From the NCBI RefSeq assembly GCF_019977355.1, contig NZ_AP024655.1, positions 4,774,001 through 4,838,000 on the forward strand: DNA of 64,000 nucleotides, written 5' to 3'. The DNA is from Arthrobacter sp. NicSoilB8. Lineage in GTDB: Bacteria; Actinomycetota; Actinomycetes; Actinomycetales; Micrococcaceae. Position numbers and translations under genes: made by a program. The notes beneath the pieces are model-generated. The model made no database searches, was not told the DNA's origin, and saw only the letters and a list, made by a program, of their open reading frames with translations. Shown here in pieces: positions 1 through 8,359 of the stretch (within the stretch, counting starts at the first letter, position 1; each line of letters begins with the position of its first letter).

Positions 1-918
1 GCCGGGGGCGGCCGGGGAGCGGAGTCCGGCGCCGGTGACCACGAGGGTGAAGATGCCGGTCATGCCGCCGCCGATTGCGGCGAAGATCATCATCGGCTTC
101 ATCAGGACGTACGGGAAGTAGATCTCGTGGATGCCGCCGACGAACTGGATCACTGCCGCGCCCGGAGCGGACGCCTTGGCCAGGCCCTTGCCGAAGAACG
201 AGTAGGCCAGCAGAATGCCGAAGCCCGGACCGGGGTTGGCCTCGAGCAGGAACAGGATGGACTTGCCCTGTTCGAGCGCCTGCTGCGTGCCCAGCGGGGT
301 GAGGATGCCATGGTTGACGGCGTTGTTCAGGAACAGGACCTTCGCCGGTTCGATGAAGATGCTGGTGAACGGCAGGAGGCCGTTGACCACCAGGAATTCG
401 ACGACGGCGCTGGCGCCGTTGCTGAACGCCTTCACCACCGGGCCGACCACCAGCATGCCAACGACGGCCATGATGGCGGCCAGGATGCCGGCCGAGAAGT
501 TGTCGATCAGCATTTCGAAGCCGGGCTTGACGCGGCCTTCCCAGATCTTGTCGACCTTCATCATGAGCCAGGCCGTGAGCGGACCCAGCATCATGGCGCC
601 GATGAACATGGGGATGTCGGTACCGACGATCACACCCATGGTGGCCACGGCACCCACCACGCCGCCGCGCACGCCGTAGACCATCCGGCCGCCGGTGTAG
701 CCGATCAGGAGCGGGAGCAGGTACGTGATGATCGGCCCGACAAGCTTGGCGAGCTCTGCATTGGGGAAGAAGCCCGCCGGGATGAAGAGCGCCGTGATGA
801 AGCCCCACGCGATGAAGGCGCCGATGTTGGGCATGATCATTCCGGACAGGAACGTCCCGAATTTCTGGACGTGTACCCGCACGCTGGTGCGTGGTTTCGC
901 AACTGTCTCTGTTGCCAT
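1..918 (-). CDS. mtlA: PTS mannitol-type permease EIICB, 5' part (runs off window)
   Basis: Membrane permease of the phosphotransferase system that imports a hexitol, most likely mannitol, and phosphorylates it with phosphate relayed from EI and HPr. The ATG at 916-918 is preceded by TAGGA, and the frame is open to the window edge (306 residues), so any IIB domain lies outside. Most of the visible part is hydrophobic transmembrane sequence, and the family hallmark GGIHEIYFPY occupies residues 261-270 (positions 109-138). It follows a TetR gene by 58 bases on the same strand, with ptsI divergent beyond that, which suggests a local PTS regulon. Mannitol specificity is inferred from the family motif; another hexitol is possible. 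Confidence 0.88.
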   Translation of the reverse strand, partial: MATETVAKPRTSVRVHVQKFGTFLSGMIMPNIGAFIAWGFITALFIPAGFFPNAELAKLVGPIITYLLPLLIGYTGGRMVYGVRGGVVGAVATMGVIVGTDIPMFIGAMMLGPLTAWLMMKVDKIWEGRVKPGFEMLIDNFSAGILAAIMAVVGMLVVGPVVKAFSNGASAVVEFLVVNGLLPFTSIFIEPAKVLFLNNAVNHGILTPLGTQQALEQGKSILFLLEANPGPGFGILLAYSFFGKGLAKASAPGAAVIQFVGGIHEIYFPYVLMKPMMIFAAIGGGMTGIFTLVVTGAGLRSPAAPG

Positions 919-976
919 GTGAATTCCTAACCGTCGTTCCCGCTGCTTTGCAGGATGGTCCGATAATTTCGCCGAG

Positions 977-1705
977 CTAGCTGTTGGAGCTGGTGGAGAT
1001 CCGGTGGAGCCATTCGAGGAAGAGCTTGAGTTCCGAACTGGAGAGCTGGTCCGAGTGGGACGCCTGGAGTGCCGCGTTCAATGCGATAGCCGCCACGACC
1101 ACCGAGGATTTTCCGTCGTCTGCAGATCCGTTGTTCCGGGCCTGTTCCGTGGATACCGCAAAGATCATGGCGTCGCGGGTCATGGCGGACAGCTCGAGGT
1201 TTCGCTCGGGCGCCTTTTCCGCGATCAACATGAGGGTCACGCCCACGTTGGCCGCCAGGATGGACCTGGCCGCCTCCCTGGGCGGGACGTTGAGCTGGCC
1301 GGAGACAGCCGCCTTGTTGAGCATCTCCTCCATGAGGGCCTCGGCATCGGCGACGATCGCCGGCCGGCTCTCAGGGCGGATATTGCCAAACATGACGAGG
1401 TACAGTTCCGGCTGTTTGAGCCCGAACTGCACGTGGTTGTCCCACATCCTCCGGATGTCCTCCAGCGGCTGGCCAGAGGGCGCAAAGTCGCGTTCTCCCG
1501 CGACATATTCGTCGAATCCTGCTGCGACGACGGCGTCGAACAGCCCTTCCTTGTCCCCGAAGTGGTGGTACAGGGTCGGTGCCGTAACACCGGCCAGCTG
1601 AGTGATCTGGCGGGTCGATACCGGGGAGCCGCCGGAATTGGCCAGTAGCTCGGCGGCGGCGCGAAGCAGCCGGGCCTTGGGTGGTAGCTGGCCATCGATA
1701 CTCAT
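977..1705 (-). CDS. TetR family transcriptional regulator
   Basis: A 242-residue DNA-binding regulator. The N-terminal helix-turn-helix is clear at about residues 10-60, with the recognition segment VTAPTLYHHFGDKEGLF typical of TetR. The C-terminal ligand-binding half has no recognisable ligand signature. It sits between divergent ptsI and the mannitol permease, which it precedes by 58 bases on the same strand, so local control of PTS genes is a reasonable inference. A perfect inverted repeat at 1724-1738, just upstream of its ATG, is the obvious operator candidate and would allow autorepression and control of ptsI. The inducer is unknown. Confidence 0.88.
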   Translation of the reverse strand: MSIDGQLPPKARLLRAAAELLANSGGSPVSTRQITQLAGVTAPTLYHHFGDKEGLFDAVVAAGFDEYVAGERDFAPSGQPLEDIRRMWDNHVQFGLKQPELYLVMFGNIRPESRPAIVADAEALMEEMLNKAAVSGQLNVPPREAARSILAANVGVTLMLIAEKAPERNLELSAMTRDAMIFAVSTEQARNNGSADDGKSSVVVAAIALNAALQASHSDQLSSSELKLFLEWLHRISTSSNS

Positions 1706-1723
1706 AACCGCTACCCTAGCACC

Positions 1724-1738
1724 TATAGCAACGCTATA
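1724..1738. promoter_or_regulatory. inverted repeat, candidate TetR operator
   Basis: TATAGC and GCTATA are perfect 6-base arms around the 3-base centre AAC. The site lies 18 bases upstream of the TetR start and about 150 bases upstream of ptsI. Size and position fit a TetR dimer site; no other perfect dyad of this size was noticed in the gap. Confidence 0.55.
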
Positions 1739-1889
1739 TGAACTACATCACATACAATTTTCGCAGGTGCCGTGATCCGCCGCTGACGTAGCAGTCAGCC
1801 GCAGGCGGAAACGAGCAGCAGGATCAGCTGTGGCACCTGGTTTACCGGCTTAGTGGCCACTGGCCTACGACAGAGAATGAGGACCTTCA

Positions 1890-3575
1890 GTGCAGAACTT
1901 CCCAGGAGTAGGCGTTAGCCCCGGCCGCATCATCGGCACCATCCGGCAGATGCCCAAACCAATCAGCGAACCGCCCGCCGGAGAGCAGCTGCCCGCCGGC
2001 GTTACGGCGGAAGAGGCGACGGCGGCGCTGAAGTCCGCGGCGAAGGCTGTCCACGACGAGCTCAAGGCCCGCGCCGACACCGTCAGCGGCGACGGCAAGG
2101 CCGTCCTGGAGGCCACCGCCCTCATGGCCACGGACACCATGTTGCTGAAGTCCGCCACCAAGCTGATCGGCCGCGGCACCTCGGGGCAGCGGGCCATCTG
2201 GGAAGCCGGCGCCTCCGTCTCGGAAATGCTGCACAACCTGGGCGGCTACATGGCCGAGCGCGCCACCGATGTCCTCGACGTCCGGGCCCGGATCGTGGCG
2301 GAACTGCGCGGCGTTCCTGCGCCGGGAATTCCCGTCTCCGCAACGCCGTTCATCCTCATCGCCGAGGACCTGGCCCCGGCCGACACCGCCACCCTGGATC
2401 CGGAAAAGGTCCTGGCCCTGGTCACCGCGGGCGGCGGTCCGCAGTCCCACACCGCCATCATTGCCCGCTCGCTGGGCCTGCCCGCGGTGGTGGCCGCCGT
2501 CGGGGTCGACGAGCTCGCCGACGGCACCGAGGTGTACGTGGACGGCGCGGCGGGACTGATCACCGCGGGCCCGGACGAGTCGCAGCGGGCGGCCGCGGCC
2601 CACTGGGCCGCCACAGCATCGCTGCTGTCCGCCTTTGACGGAACGGGCACGACGGCGGACGGCCACCTCGTTCCGCTCCTCGCCAACGTCGGCGGGGCCA
2701 AGGACGCCGTGACCGCGGCCGGCCTGAACGCCCAGGGCGTCGGACTGTTCCGCACCGAGTTCTGCTTCCTGGAGCGGGACACGGAACCGACGGTGGAGGA
2801 ACAGGCCGCCGCCTACAAGGGTGTCTTCGATGCCTTCCCCGGCAAGAAAGTGGTGCTCCGCACGCTCGATGCCGGCGCGGACAAGCCGCTGCCCTTCCTG
2901 ACCGACGCCACCGAGCCCAACCCGGCCCTGGGCGTCCGCGGCTACCGGACGGACTTCACCACGCCGGGCGTCCTGGAGCGCCAGCTGCAGGCGATCGCCC
3001 TGGCCGAGAAGTCGTCCGAGGCCGACGTCTGGGTGATGGCTCCGATGATTTCAACCGCGGAGGAGGCGGCCCGTTTCGCCTCGTTGTGCGACGCGGCCGG
3101 GATCAAGACCCCCGGCGTCATGGTGGAGGTCCCGTCGGCCGCCCTGACGGCGGAGGCCATCCTCCGCGAGGTGGGCTTCGCCAGCCTGGGCACCAACGAC
3201 CTCACCCAGTACGCCATGGCCGCCGACCGCCAGCTCGGACCGCTCGCCGCCCTGAACACACCGTGGCAGCCGGCCGTGCTGCGGCTCGTGAGGCTGACGG
3301 TGGAGGGCTCGGCTGCCGAGGGCCACAACAAGCCCGTCGGCGTGTGCGGCGAGGCCGCGGCGGACCCGGCCCTCGCCGTCGTCCTCACGGGCCTGGGCGT
3401 CACCACGCTGTCCATGACGGCGCGCTCCATCGCGGCCGTCGCCGCCGTGCTGAAGACCGTCACGCTGGCCGAGGCGCAGGAACTGGCCAAGCTGGCGCTG
3501 TCCGCGCCGAGCGCCACGGAGGCCCGGGCCTGGGTCAGGGCCAAGCTCCCGGTCCTGGAGGACCTTGGACTGTAA
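1890..3575 (+). CDS. ptsI: PTS enzyme I, phosphoenolpyruvate-protein phosphotransferase
   Basis: Cytoplasmic general enzyme of the sugar phosphotransferase system: it takes phosphate from phosphoenolpyruvate onto a histidine and passes it to HPr. The 561-residue length fits the family. The phosphohistidine motif GGPQSHTAIIARSLG places the active His at residue 187, and the C-terminal PEP-binding barrel carries the conserved VGVCGEAAADPA with its catalytic Cys. The start is a GTG at 1890 preceded by ATGAGGA (1876-1882); no ATG in frame gives the conserved N terminus. It is divergent from the TetR and mannitol permease genes and ends in a very strong hairpin terminator. ptsH is not in the window. 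Confidence 0.95.
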   Translation: MQNFPGVGVSPGRIIGTIRQMPKPISEPPAGEQLPAGVTAEEATAALKSAAKAVHDELKARADTVSGDGKAVLEATALMATDTMLLKSATKLIGRGTSGQRAIWEAGASVSEMLHNLGGYMAERATDVLDVRARIVAELRGVPAPGIPVSATPFILIAEDLAPADTATLDPEKVLALVTAGGGPQSHTAIIARSLGLPAVVAAVGVDELADGTEVYVDGAAGLITAGPDESQRAAAAHWAATASLLSAFDGTGTTADGHLVPLLANVGGAKDAVTAAGLNAQGVGLFRTEFCFLERDTEPTVEEQAAAYKGVFDAFPGKKVVLRTLDAGADKPLPFLTDATEPNPALGVRGYRTDFTTPGVLERQLQAIALAEKSSEADVWVMAPMISTAEEAARFASLCDAAGIKTPGVMVEVPSAALTAEAILREVGFASLGTNDLTQYAMAADRQLGPLAALNTPWQPAVLRLVRLTVEGSAAEGHNKPVGVCGEAAADPALAVVLTGLGVTTLSMTARSIAAVAAVLKTVTLAEAQELAKLALSAPSATEARAWVRAKLPVLEDLGL

Positions 3576-3583
3576 CCGTCTGC

Positions 3584-3629
3584 TGCAGCCGGGGTCCGCC
3601 GGCCGGCCCGCCGACGGACCCCGGCTGCA
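3584..3629 (+). terminator. rho-independent-type terminator after ptsI
   Basis: A perfect 15-base stem (TGCAGCCGGGGTCCG at 3584-3598 with its complement at 3615-3629) around a GC-rich 16-base loop, starting 8 bases after the ptsI stop. There is no long T run, as is common in high-GC actinobacteria. Confidence 0.8.
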
Positions 3630-3651
3630 ATGCTGCCGCTAGGATGCACTC

Positions 3652-4032
3652 ATGGCACTGATAGCTCCCCGGGTGACGGCCGGCCTCCCGGCCCAGGACG
3701 CGCAGAATCTCAAGTATGCCCTCGACGGCAGCCACGACATCACGGTGTTCGTGGACGGCACCGTCCACCGCCTGCCGCCCGCGGCGCGGGACGCCGTCGT
3801 CGACCTGCTGGGCCGCTTCAGCCGCGGCGAGGCAGTCACGGTCAGCAGCGTCGAGGAGATGCTGACAACGTCCCGCGCCGCGGAGCTGGCAGGGATCTCG
3901 CACACGTACCTGCGGAACATGACCGACCGCGGCGAGATTCCGGTGGAATACCGGGGAACACACCGACGGATCCGGCTGGCCGACATCATGGCGTGGCTCG
4001 AAACGCAGAAGAAGCCAACCGCGGAAGCGTAG
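3652..4032 (+). CDS. helix-turn-helix (excisionase/MerR-type fold) protein
   Basis: A 126-residue protein with an AlpA/Xis-like winged helix at residues 63-118: TTSRAAELAGISHTYLRNM, then a wing around EYRGTHRRIRLADIMAWLE. The N-terminal 60 residues contain a short beta-rich segment (DITVFVDGTVHRL) of a kind seen in actinobacterial proteins annotated as antitoxin-like or excisionase-like. AGGA precedes the ATG. It is monocistronic, between the ptsI terminator and a small membrane protein gene. No integrase, toxin or attachment site is adjacent, so an excisionase role is not supported; a small DNA-binding regulator or an orphan antitoxin is more likely. The target is unknown. Confidence 0.75.
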   Translation: MALIAPRVTAGLPAQDAQNLKYALDGSHDITVFVDGTVHRLPPAARDAVVDLLGRFSRGEAVTVSSVEEMLTTSRAAELAGISHTYLRNMTDRGEIPVEYRGTHRRIRLADIMAWLETQKKPTAEA

Positions 4033-4086
4033 TACGGGTAGTACGGGTACGGAGGCGCCGGCCGGCCGGGATGACGACGGCTCAAA

Positions 4087-4115
4087 TGCGTCACGAAAAA
4101 CTGCTTCATGACGCA
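4087..4115. promoter_or_regulatory. interrupted palindrome upstream of small membrane protein
   Basis: TGCGTCA (4087-4093) and TGACGCA (4109-4115) are perfect 7-base arms 15 bases apart, about 70 bases before the next start codon. Half-site spacing is about two helical turns, consistent with a regulator site. The preceding 3' flank has two direct copies of TAGTACGGG (from about 4031). Confidence 0.35.
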
Positions 4116-4182
4116 GTGATAAGGATCAAGCAACGATCGCGTCCCTGCGCGGAAACGCGGATACGCCGCGGGTTAAACTTCA

Positions 4183-4446
4183 ATGGTGGGTAAATTCAGA
4201 GGATGGCACATCGTGGCAGGCATCGCCGCCATGATGCTCGCCGCCATCTTCGGAACCGCCATGGGCCTGAACAACACCGCCACCTACATGGCCAGCGGCG
4301 TCGCCTTCGTTGCGGTGTCGCTCTGGGTGGACAGCCGGATTTCCCGCCGTCGGAGCGCCGGCCGCCAGCCCGCCCCTGACGCCGGCCGGTCCGGCCAGGA
4401 CGCCGGTCCGGCCCTCGACCCCGACGCCGCCAAGTTCGAAGGCTAA
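4183..4446 (+). CDS. small membrane protein of unknown function
   Basis: An 87-residue protein with two hydrophobic stretches, about residues 8-28 and 33-50, joined by a short polar turn, then a basic segment (SRISRRRS) and a Pro/Ala/Gly-rich tail likely to be cytoplasmic. Two short-loop transmembrane helices with a soluble tail is the only prediction I can support. I do not recognise a family. The ATG at 4183 is chosen because it precedes the hydrophobic region directly; the upstream sequence has no strong ribosome binding site. It is convergent with the PucR gene, 32 bases away. Confidence 0.6.
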   Translation: MVGKFRGWHIVAGIAAMMLAAIFGTAMGLNNTATYMASGVAFVAVSLWVDSRISRRRSAGRQPAPDAGRSGQDAGPALDPDAAKFEG

Positions 4447-4478
4447 GCCGAAGGCAAGGTCGGGGCCAACGTCCGGCG

Positions 4479-5699
4479 CTAAATCCGGGGTCGGCCCGCC
4501 CAGCGCCGGGCCTTGAGGGCCGCATGCAGTTCCAGCCGCGGCATTCCCTTGAGCGGATCCACGCCCAGCACCTGGCGGATCCGGCCGAGCCGGTTGTAGA
4601 TGCTGCTCCGGTGGAGGTGCAGCTTGGTCGCGACTTCCTGGACCGAGCCGTCGTTGTCGTAAAACAGCTCCAGCACGGGCAGGAGCTCGTGGTTGCGGTC
4701 ATGGTCCTCGAGGAGGCGGAAATACACCGACCCCGCGTCCGCCCAGGCCCCGGCCCCGCCGCCCGCCGACGCCAGGAGCTGGTAGACGCCGGTGGCCCGG
4801 CAGTCGACGAGCTCGCCCAGCTGCGGATCCACTGCCGCCGCCTGGGCCGCCTGGCGTGACTGCCGGTAGGCCTCGGCGAGTTCCCGCGGCTTCGCGAACC
4901 CCTCGCTCGTGCCCAGAATGATCCGGCGGACCGCGCGCCCGGAGCGTTTGGCCAGTTCGAGCTGGTAGTGGACCAGCACCTGGGCGTGGTCCGCCCGCCC
5001 GGTGGACTCCTTGAAGAGCACCACGGCATGGGTTTCCGTGCCGGCACTGAACAGTGCGGCGTCCACGCCGATGGTGGCCTGCAGTGCCGCGGAGCGGTGG
5101 ATGAGCGTGTCGGCGATCGGATCCGATCCGCCGGCCCAGCCGTCCGCGTCCAGGACGGTCACCAGCTGCCAGGGTCCCTTGCCCTGGACCTCCTTCCAGC
5201 CGGCCACAGCCGCCACCGCATTGGCCTCACCGGCGCAGGCGGCCAGGAACTCCTGTTCGCGGCGGCGGCGGAATTCGGACTCGGCGGTGTTGGAATCCAG
5301 CAAGAGGGAGGACAGCTGTTCCAGTTCCCGGGCCACGTCCGGCAGCTGGGCGAGGACGGATGCGCCACTGGGTTCCTCGGCGTCGAGCTGGACCCACAGG
5401 TACCCCACCCGGAAGCCCCGCACCAGCAGCGGCACGCACACGCGGCCCAGCATGCCGAGGTCCGCGTTGGCCGGCACGACCACCGGCCGGACCGCCGTCG
5501 CAATGCCGTGGGAGAGCTGCCACGCAATGACGTCCAGCGGGACGCGCTTGCTGAGCAGGAAGTTCACCCGGACGCGGTCCGCCTGCGACTGGTTGGAGCT
5601 GTAGGCAAGGAGCAAACCGTCGAGGTCCTCGAGGGAGAGGCCGCGGCCCAGCCGCTGCGCCACCTGCTCCACGAGCTGCTCCACGTCCTGCTGCTGCAT
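4479..5699 (-). CDS. PucR/CdaR family transcriptional regulator, likely of alanine dehydrogenase
   Basis: A 406-residue regulator. The C-terminal PucR-type helix-turn-helix is at about residues 340-395: NDGSVQEVATKLHLHRSSIY followed by NRLGRIRQVLGVDP. The central part resembles the GGDEF-like domain common in this family (CdaR/PucR architecture). It is transcribed away from alanine dehydrogenase, with a shared 244-base upstream region. In Bacillus and other Gram-positives the PucR-family AdeR activates the ald gene, so an alanine-responsive activator is the likely role; that is inference from family and position. No transmembrane or signal segment. Confidence 0.85.
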   Translation of the reverse strand: MQQQDVEQLVEQVAQRLGRGLSLEDLDGLLLAYSSNQSQADRVRVNFLLSKRVPLDVIAWQLSHGIATAVRPVVVPANADLGMLGRVCVPLLVRGFRVGYLWVQLDAEEPSGASVLAQLPDVARELEQLSSLLLDSNTAESEFRRRREQEFLAACAGEANAVAAVAGWKEVQGKGPWQLVTVLDADGWAGGSDPIADTLIHRSAALQATIGVDAALFSAGTETHAVVLFKESTGRADHAQVLVHYQLELAKRSGRAVRRIILGTSEGFAKPRELAEAYRQSRQAAQAAAVDPQLGELVDCRATGVYQLLASAGGGAGAWADAGSVYFRLLEDHDRNHELLPVLELFYDNDGSVQEVATKLHLHRSSIYNRLGRIRQVLGVDPLKGMPRLELHAALKARRWAGRPRI

Positions 5700-5791
5700 C
5701 CTGCCAGACTACTGCCCCGGCGCACCGCGCTGCGAATATGCCCGGACGGACACGAGCCGACACCTGACGCCTGCGCCTTCGACAAATGTCT

Positions 5792-5801
5792 ATCCGCGGA
5801 T
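5792..5801. promoter_or_regulatory. palindrome in the PucR-ald divergent promoter region
   Basis: ATCCGCGGAT is a perfect 10-base palindrome near the middle of the 244-base gap between the PucR gene and ald; GACAAATGTC (5781-5790) next to it is a second weak dyad. Together they are the only dyads seen in the gap and are candidate regulator sites. Confidence 0.3.
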
Positions 5802-5943
5802 TTGAAAAACCCCGGAATGACGCGGATTGCGTCCCGAGGCCAGCACCGGCTCCTGTCGCCTGCCTCACAGCGGGATCTATTCTGGAAGTACGAAATCCCC
5901 CGCCCATCCAGGCCCATGAGGCCCTCACTATTGGAGCCAACAA

Positions 5944-7062
5944 ATGATCATCGGTGTCCCCAAAGAGATCAAGAACAACGAATTCCGCGTCGCCATCACC
6001 GCTGCTGGCGTGCACGAATTCCGCACCCACGGCCACGTGGTCCTCGTAGAGCGCGGGGCGGGCCTGGGCTCCGGCATCACGGACGAGGAATACGCGATCG
6101 CCGGCGCCGAGATCGTCGCCGAAGCCGACGACGTCTGGGGCCGCGCGGACATGGTCATGAAGGTCAAGGAACCGGTCAAGGCCGAATACCACCGCTTCCG
6201 CAAGGGCCTGATCCTCTTCACGTACCTGCACCTGGCCGCCGAGCCGGAACTGACCCAGGAACTGATCAACACCGGCGTCACCGCCATCGCGTACGAGACC
6301 GTCCAGGAGGGCCGGTCCCTGCCCCTGCTGGCCCCGATGTCCGAGGTTGCCGGCCGCCTGTCGGTGCAGGTGGGAGCGACGTCCCTGATGGCCCCGGCCG
6401 GCGGCAAGGGCGTGCTGCTGGGCGGCGTTCCGGGCGTGCGTCCGGCCAAGGTGGTTGTCCTCGGCGCCGGCGTTGCCGGCACCAACGCCGCCGCCATGGC
6501 CCTGGGCCTGGGCGCGGATGTCACCATCCTGGACATCAACATCAACCGCCTCCGCGAACTCGATGCCCAGTACCAGGGCCGCCTGAAGACCGTGGCCTCG
6601 AACAAGTACGAGATCGAGAAGTCCGTGGTCGACGCCGACCTCGTGATCGGCTCGGTGCTGATCCCCGGCGCCAAGGCCCCGAAGCTCGTCACCAACGAGC
6701 TCGTGTCCCGGATGAAGCCCGGCTCCGTGCTGGTGGACATCGCCGTGGACCAGGGCGGCTGCTTCGAGGACACCCACCCCACCACGCACCAGGAACCGAC
6801 GTACAAGGTCCACAACACGATCTTCTACTGCGTTGCCAACATGCCCGGCGCTGTGCCGAACACCTCCACGTACGCGCTGACCAACGTCACTCTGCGCTAC
6901 GCCGTGTCCCTGGCGAACCTGGGCGTCAAGGCTGCCTTCGAGCGTGACGCGGCCCTGGCCGCCGGCCTGAACATCGCCGCCGGCAAGGTTGCCCACCACT
7001 CCGTGTCCGAGGCGCACAATCTGCCCCTCGTCGCCGACTGGCACCAGCTGGTTTCCGCGTAA
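5944..7062 (+). CDS. ald: alanine dehydrogenase
   Basis: Cytoplasmic NAD-dependent enzyme interconverting L-alanine and pyruvate plus ammonia. Length (372) is typical. Known catalytic residues are in place: Arg15 (NEFRVAIT), Lys75 (VMKVKEP) and His96 (FTYLHLA), with the Asp in the segment SVLVDIAVDQGG. The Rossmann motif VVVLGAGVAGTNAA is near residue 170. The ATG follows GGAGCCAACAA. It is divergent from the PucR regulator and ends in a strong hairpin, so it is a single-gene unit, probably induced for alanine use as a carbon and nitrogen source. Confidence 0.97.
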   Translation: MIIGVPKEIKNNEFRVAITAAGVHEFRTHGHVVLVERGAGLGSGITDEEYAIAGAEIVAEADDVWGRADMVMKVKEPVKAEYHRFRKGLILFTYLHLAAEPELTQELINTGVTAIAYETVQEGRSLPLLAPMSEVAGRLSVQVGATSLMAPAGGKGVLLGGVPGVRPAKVVVLGAGVAGTNAAAMALGLGADVTILDININRLRELDAQYQGRLKTVASNKYEIEKSVVDADLVIGSVLIPGAKAPKLVTNELVSRMKPGSVLVDIAVDQGGCFEDTHPTTHQEPTYKVHNTIFYCVANMPGAVPNTSTYALTNVTLRYAVSLANLGVKAAFERDAALAAGLNIAAGKVAHHSVSEAHNLPLVADWHQLVSA

Positions 7063-7071
7063 GTTCCACCG

Positions 7072-7134
7072 CAACCGGCCGCTCCGGCGCCGCCCTCTTG
7101 AGTCTTCAAGACGGTGGTGCGGGGCGGCCGGTTG
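7072..7134. terminator. bidirectional hairpin terminator between ald and an oxidoreductase
   Basis: CAACCGGCCGC (7072-7082) pairs perfectly with GCGGCCGGTTG (7124-7134); inner sequence adds imperfect pairing. It lies between two convergent genes and is followed by TTGCTT on the plus strand. Confidence 0.75.
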
Positions 7135-7138
7135 TTGC

Positions 7139-8248
7139 TTAAGCCCGTTTGGTGGTTAAGCCCGGGCCGGCCCCCGCTAAGCCGTGGACCTTCGCCAGTG
7201 ACCGGGCCTGCTCGATGAGCTGCAGCACCCCGACCGGGCCCGCGGGGTCGACGGGGACGGGCAGCGCCGAGGCAGCACCGCCGTCGGCGATCTTTGCCGC
7301 CAGGATCCGGTAGAACTCCGGGTAGGCGCCGCGCTCGGTGGGCAGCCGGTCCAGGTGCCCGTCGCGTCCCAGCACCCCGGCCCAGTCCGGATCCTCGACT
7401 CCGTAGCCGGCGTCCCGCGGGCTCCCGCCGGCCACAATGTAAGGCTCCTGCGGGTCCACGCCATGCTTGGTGAAGCCGCCCCCGCTGCCCAGGATGCGGT
7501 AGCGCGGTCCCTGCTGGGCGCAGAGCATGTTCATCCAGAGGTGGCTGGTCACCCCGGAGCTGTGCCGCAGGACCACAAAGACGTCGTCGTCGACCTGCTG
7601 TCCGGGCCGCCGGGTCTCCAGCTCCGCGTGTGTCACCGTCGCCGGCCCGAACAGCTGCACGGCCTGGTCCAGGAGATGGGTGCCGAGGTCAAAGAGCACC
7701 CCGCCGCCGTCGTCGTCCGCCGTCGCGGCCGCCTTCCATGCCTTGGGGACGTCGGGGGACCACCGCTCAAAGCGGGACTCAAACCGCGTCACCGCGCCGA
7801 GGGCGCCGCTGTCCAGCAGCCCGCGCACCGTAAGGAAGTCGCCGTCCCAGCGCCGGTTCTGGAACACCGTGAGCACCCGGCCCAGCCGGGCGGCGAGGTC
7901 AATGAGTTCGTGCCCCTCGGCGCTGCGCACGGTGAACGGCTTGTCGACGACGACGTCGAGGCCGGCTTCCAGCGCGGCTTTCGCGAGCGGGTAGTGGGTG
8001 GCCGGCGGAGTGCCAAGCACCAGCACGTCCAGCTCACCGGCGAGCTTCAGGAGGTCGGCCGGAGTGTCGACGATCCTGGCAGCGGGGTAGCTGGACGCGG
8101 CGGCAGACTTCCTGCCGGCGTCGGACGTGGAGATGGCGTCCAGTGAATAGGCCGGGTTTGCGGCGATGAAGGGGGCGTGGAAGACGCTGCCCGAGAGGCC
8201 GAAGCCGGCGACGGCGGTGCGGATGGGCCGGGCTGAATCGTTGGTCAT
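7139..8248 (-). CDS. Gfo/Idh/MocA family oxidoreductase
   Basis: A 369-residue NAD(P)-dependent sugar or inositol type dehydrogenase. The N-terminal Rossmann fold begins TAVAGFGLSGSVFHAPFI, and the conserved DKPFT (the EKP motif with Asp for Glu, common in this subgroup) is near residue 100. The C-terminal alpha/beta domain has the usual FDLGTHLLDQAV near residue 190, whose His is the usual catalytic residue. Substrate cannot be read from the sequence. It is monocistronic, convergent with ald, and 111 bases downstream of a TetR gene on the same strand. Confidence 0.88.
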   Translation of the reverse strand: MTNDSARPIRTAVAGFGLSGSVFHAPFIAANPAYSLDAISTSDAGRKSAAASSYPAARIVDTPADLLKLAGELDVLVLGTPPATHYPLAKAALEAGLDVVVDKPFTVRSAEGHELIDLAARLGRVLTVFQNRRWDGDFLTVRGLLDSGALGAVTRFESRFERWSPDVPKAWKAAATADDDGGGVLFDLGTHLLDQAVQLFGPATVTHAELETRRPGQQVDDDVFVVLRHSSGVTSHLWMNMLCAQQGPRYRILGSGGGFTKHGVDPQEPYIVAGGSPRDAGYGVEDPDWAGVLGRDGHLDRLPTERGAYPEFYRILAAKIADGGAASALPVPVDPAGPVGVLQLIEQARSLAKVHGLAGAGPGLTTKRA

Positions 8249-8359
8249 GGTGCCTAGGCTACCTCCGTACCTGCACCTTGGACCCGGCGGAACGGCAGGC
8301 GGTCAGGCCGCTGGCCAGGCAGTCAGGCAAAGGCGGGCGTCGGGCAAGGCGGCCGTCGG

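Noticed and set aside
127..930. A 267-residue plus-strand open frame over the mannitol permease
   Set aside because: The minus strand reads as MtlA with the GGIHEIYFPY motif; the plus frame is an acidic low-complexity shadow.
5227..7074. A 615-residue minus-strand open frame across ald and the PucR gene
   Set aside because: It spans two well-supported genes on the opposite and same strands in another frame; low-complexity product.
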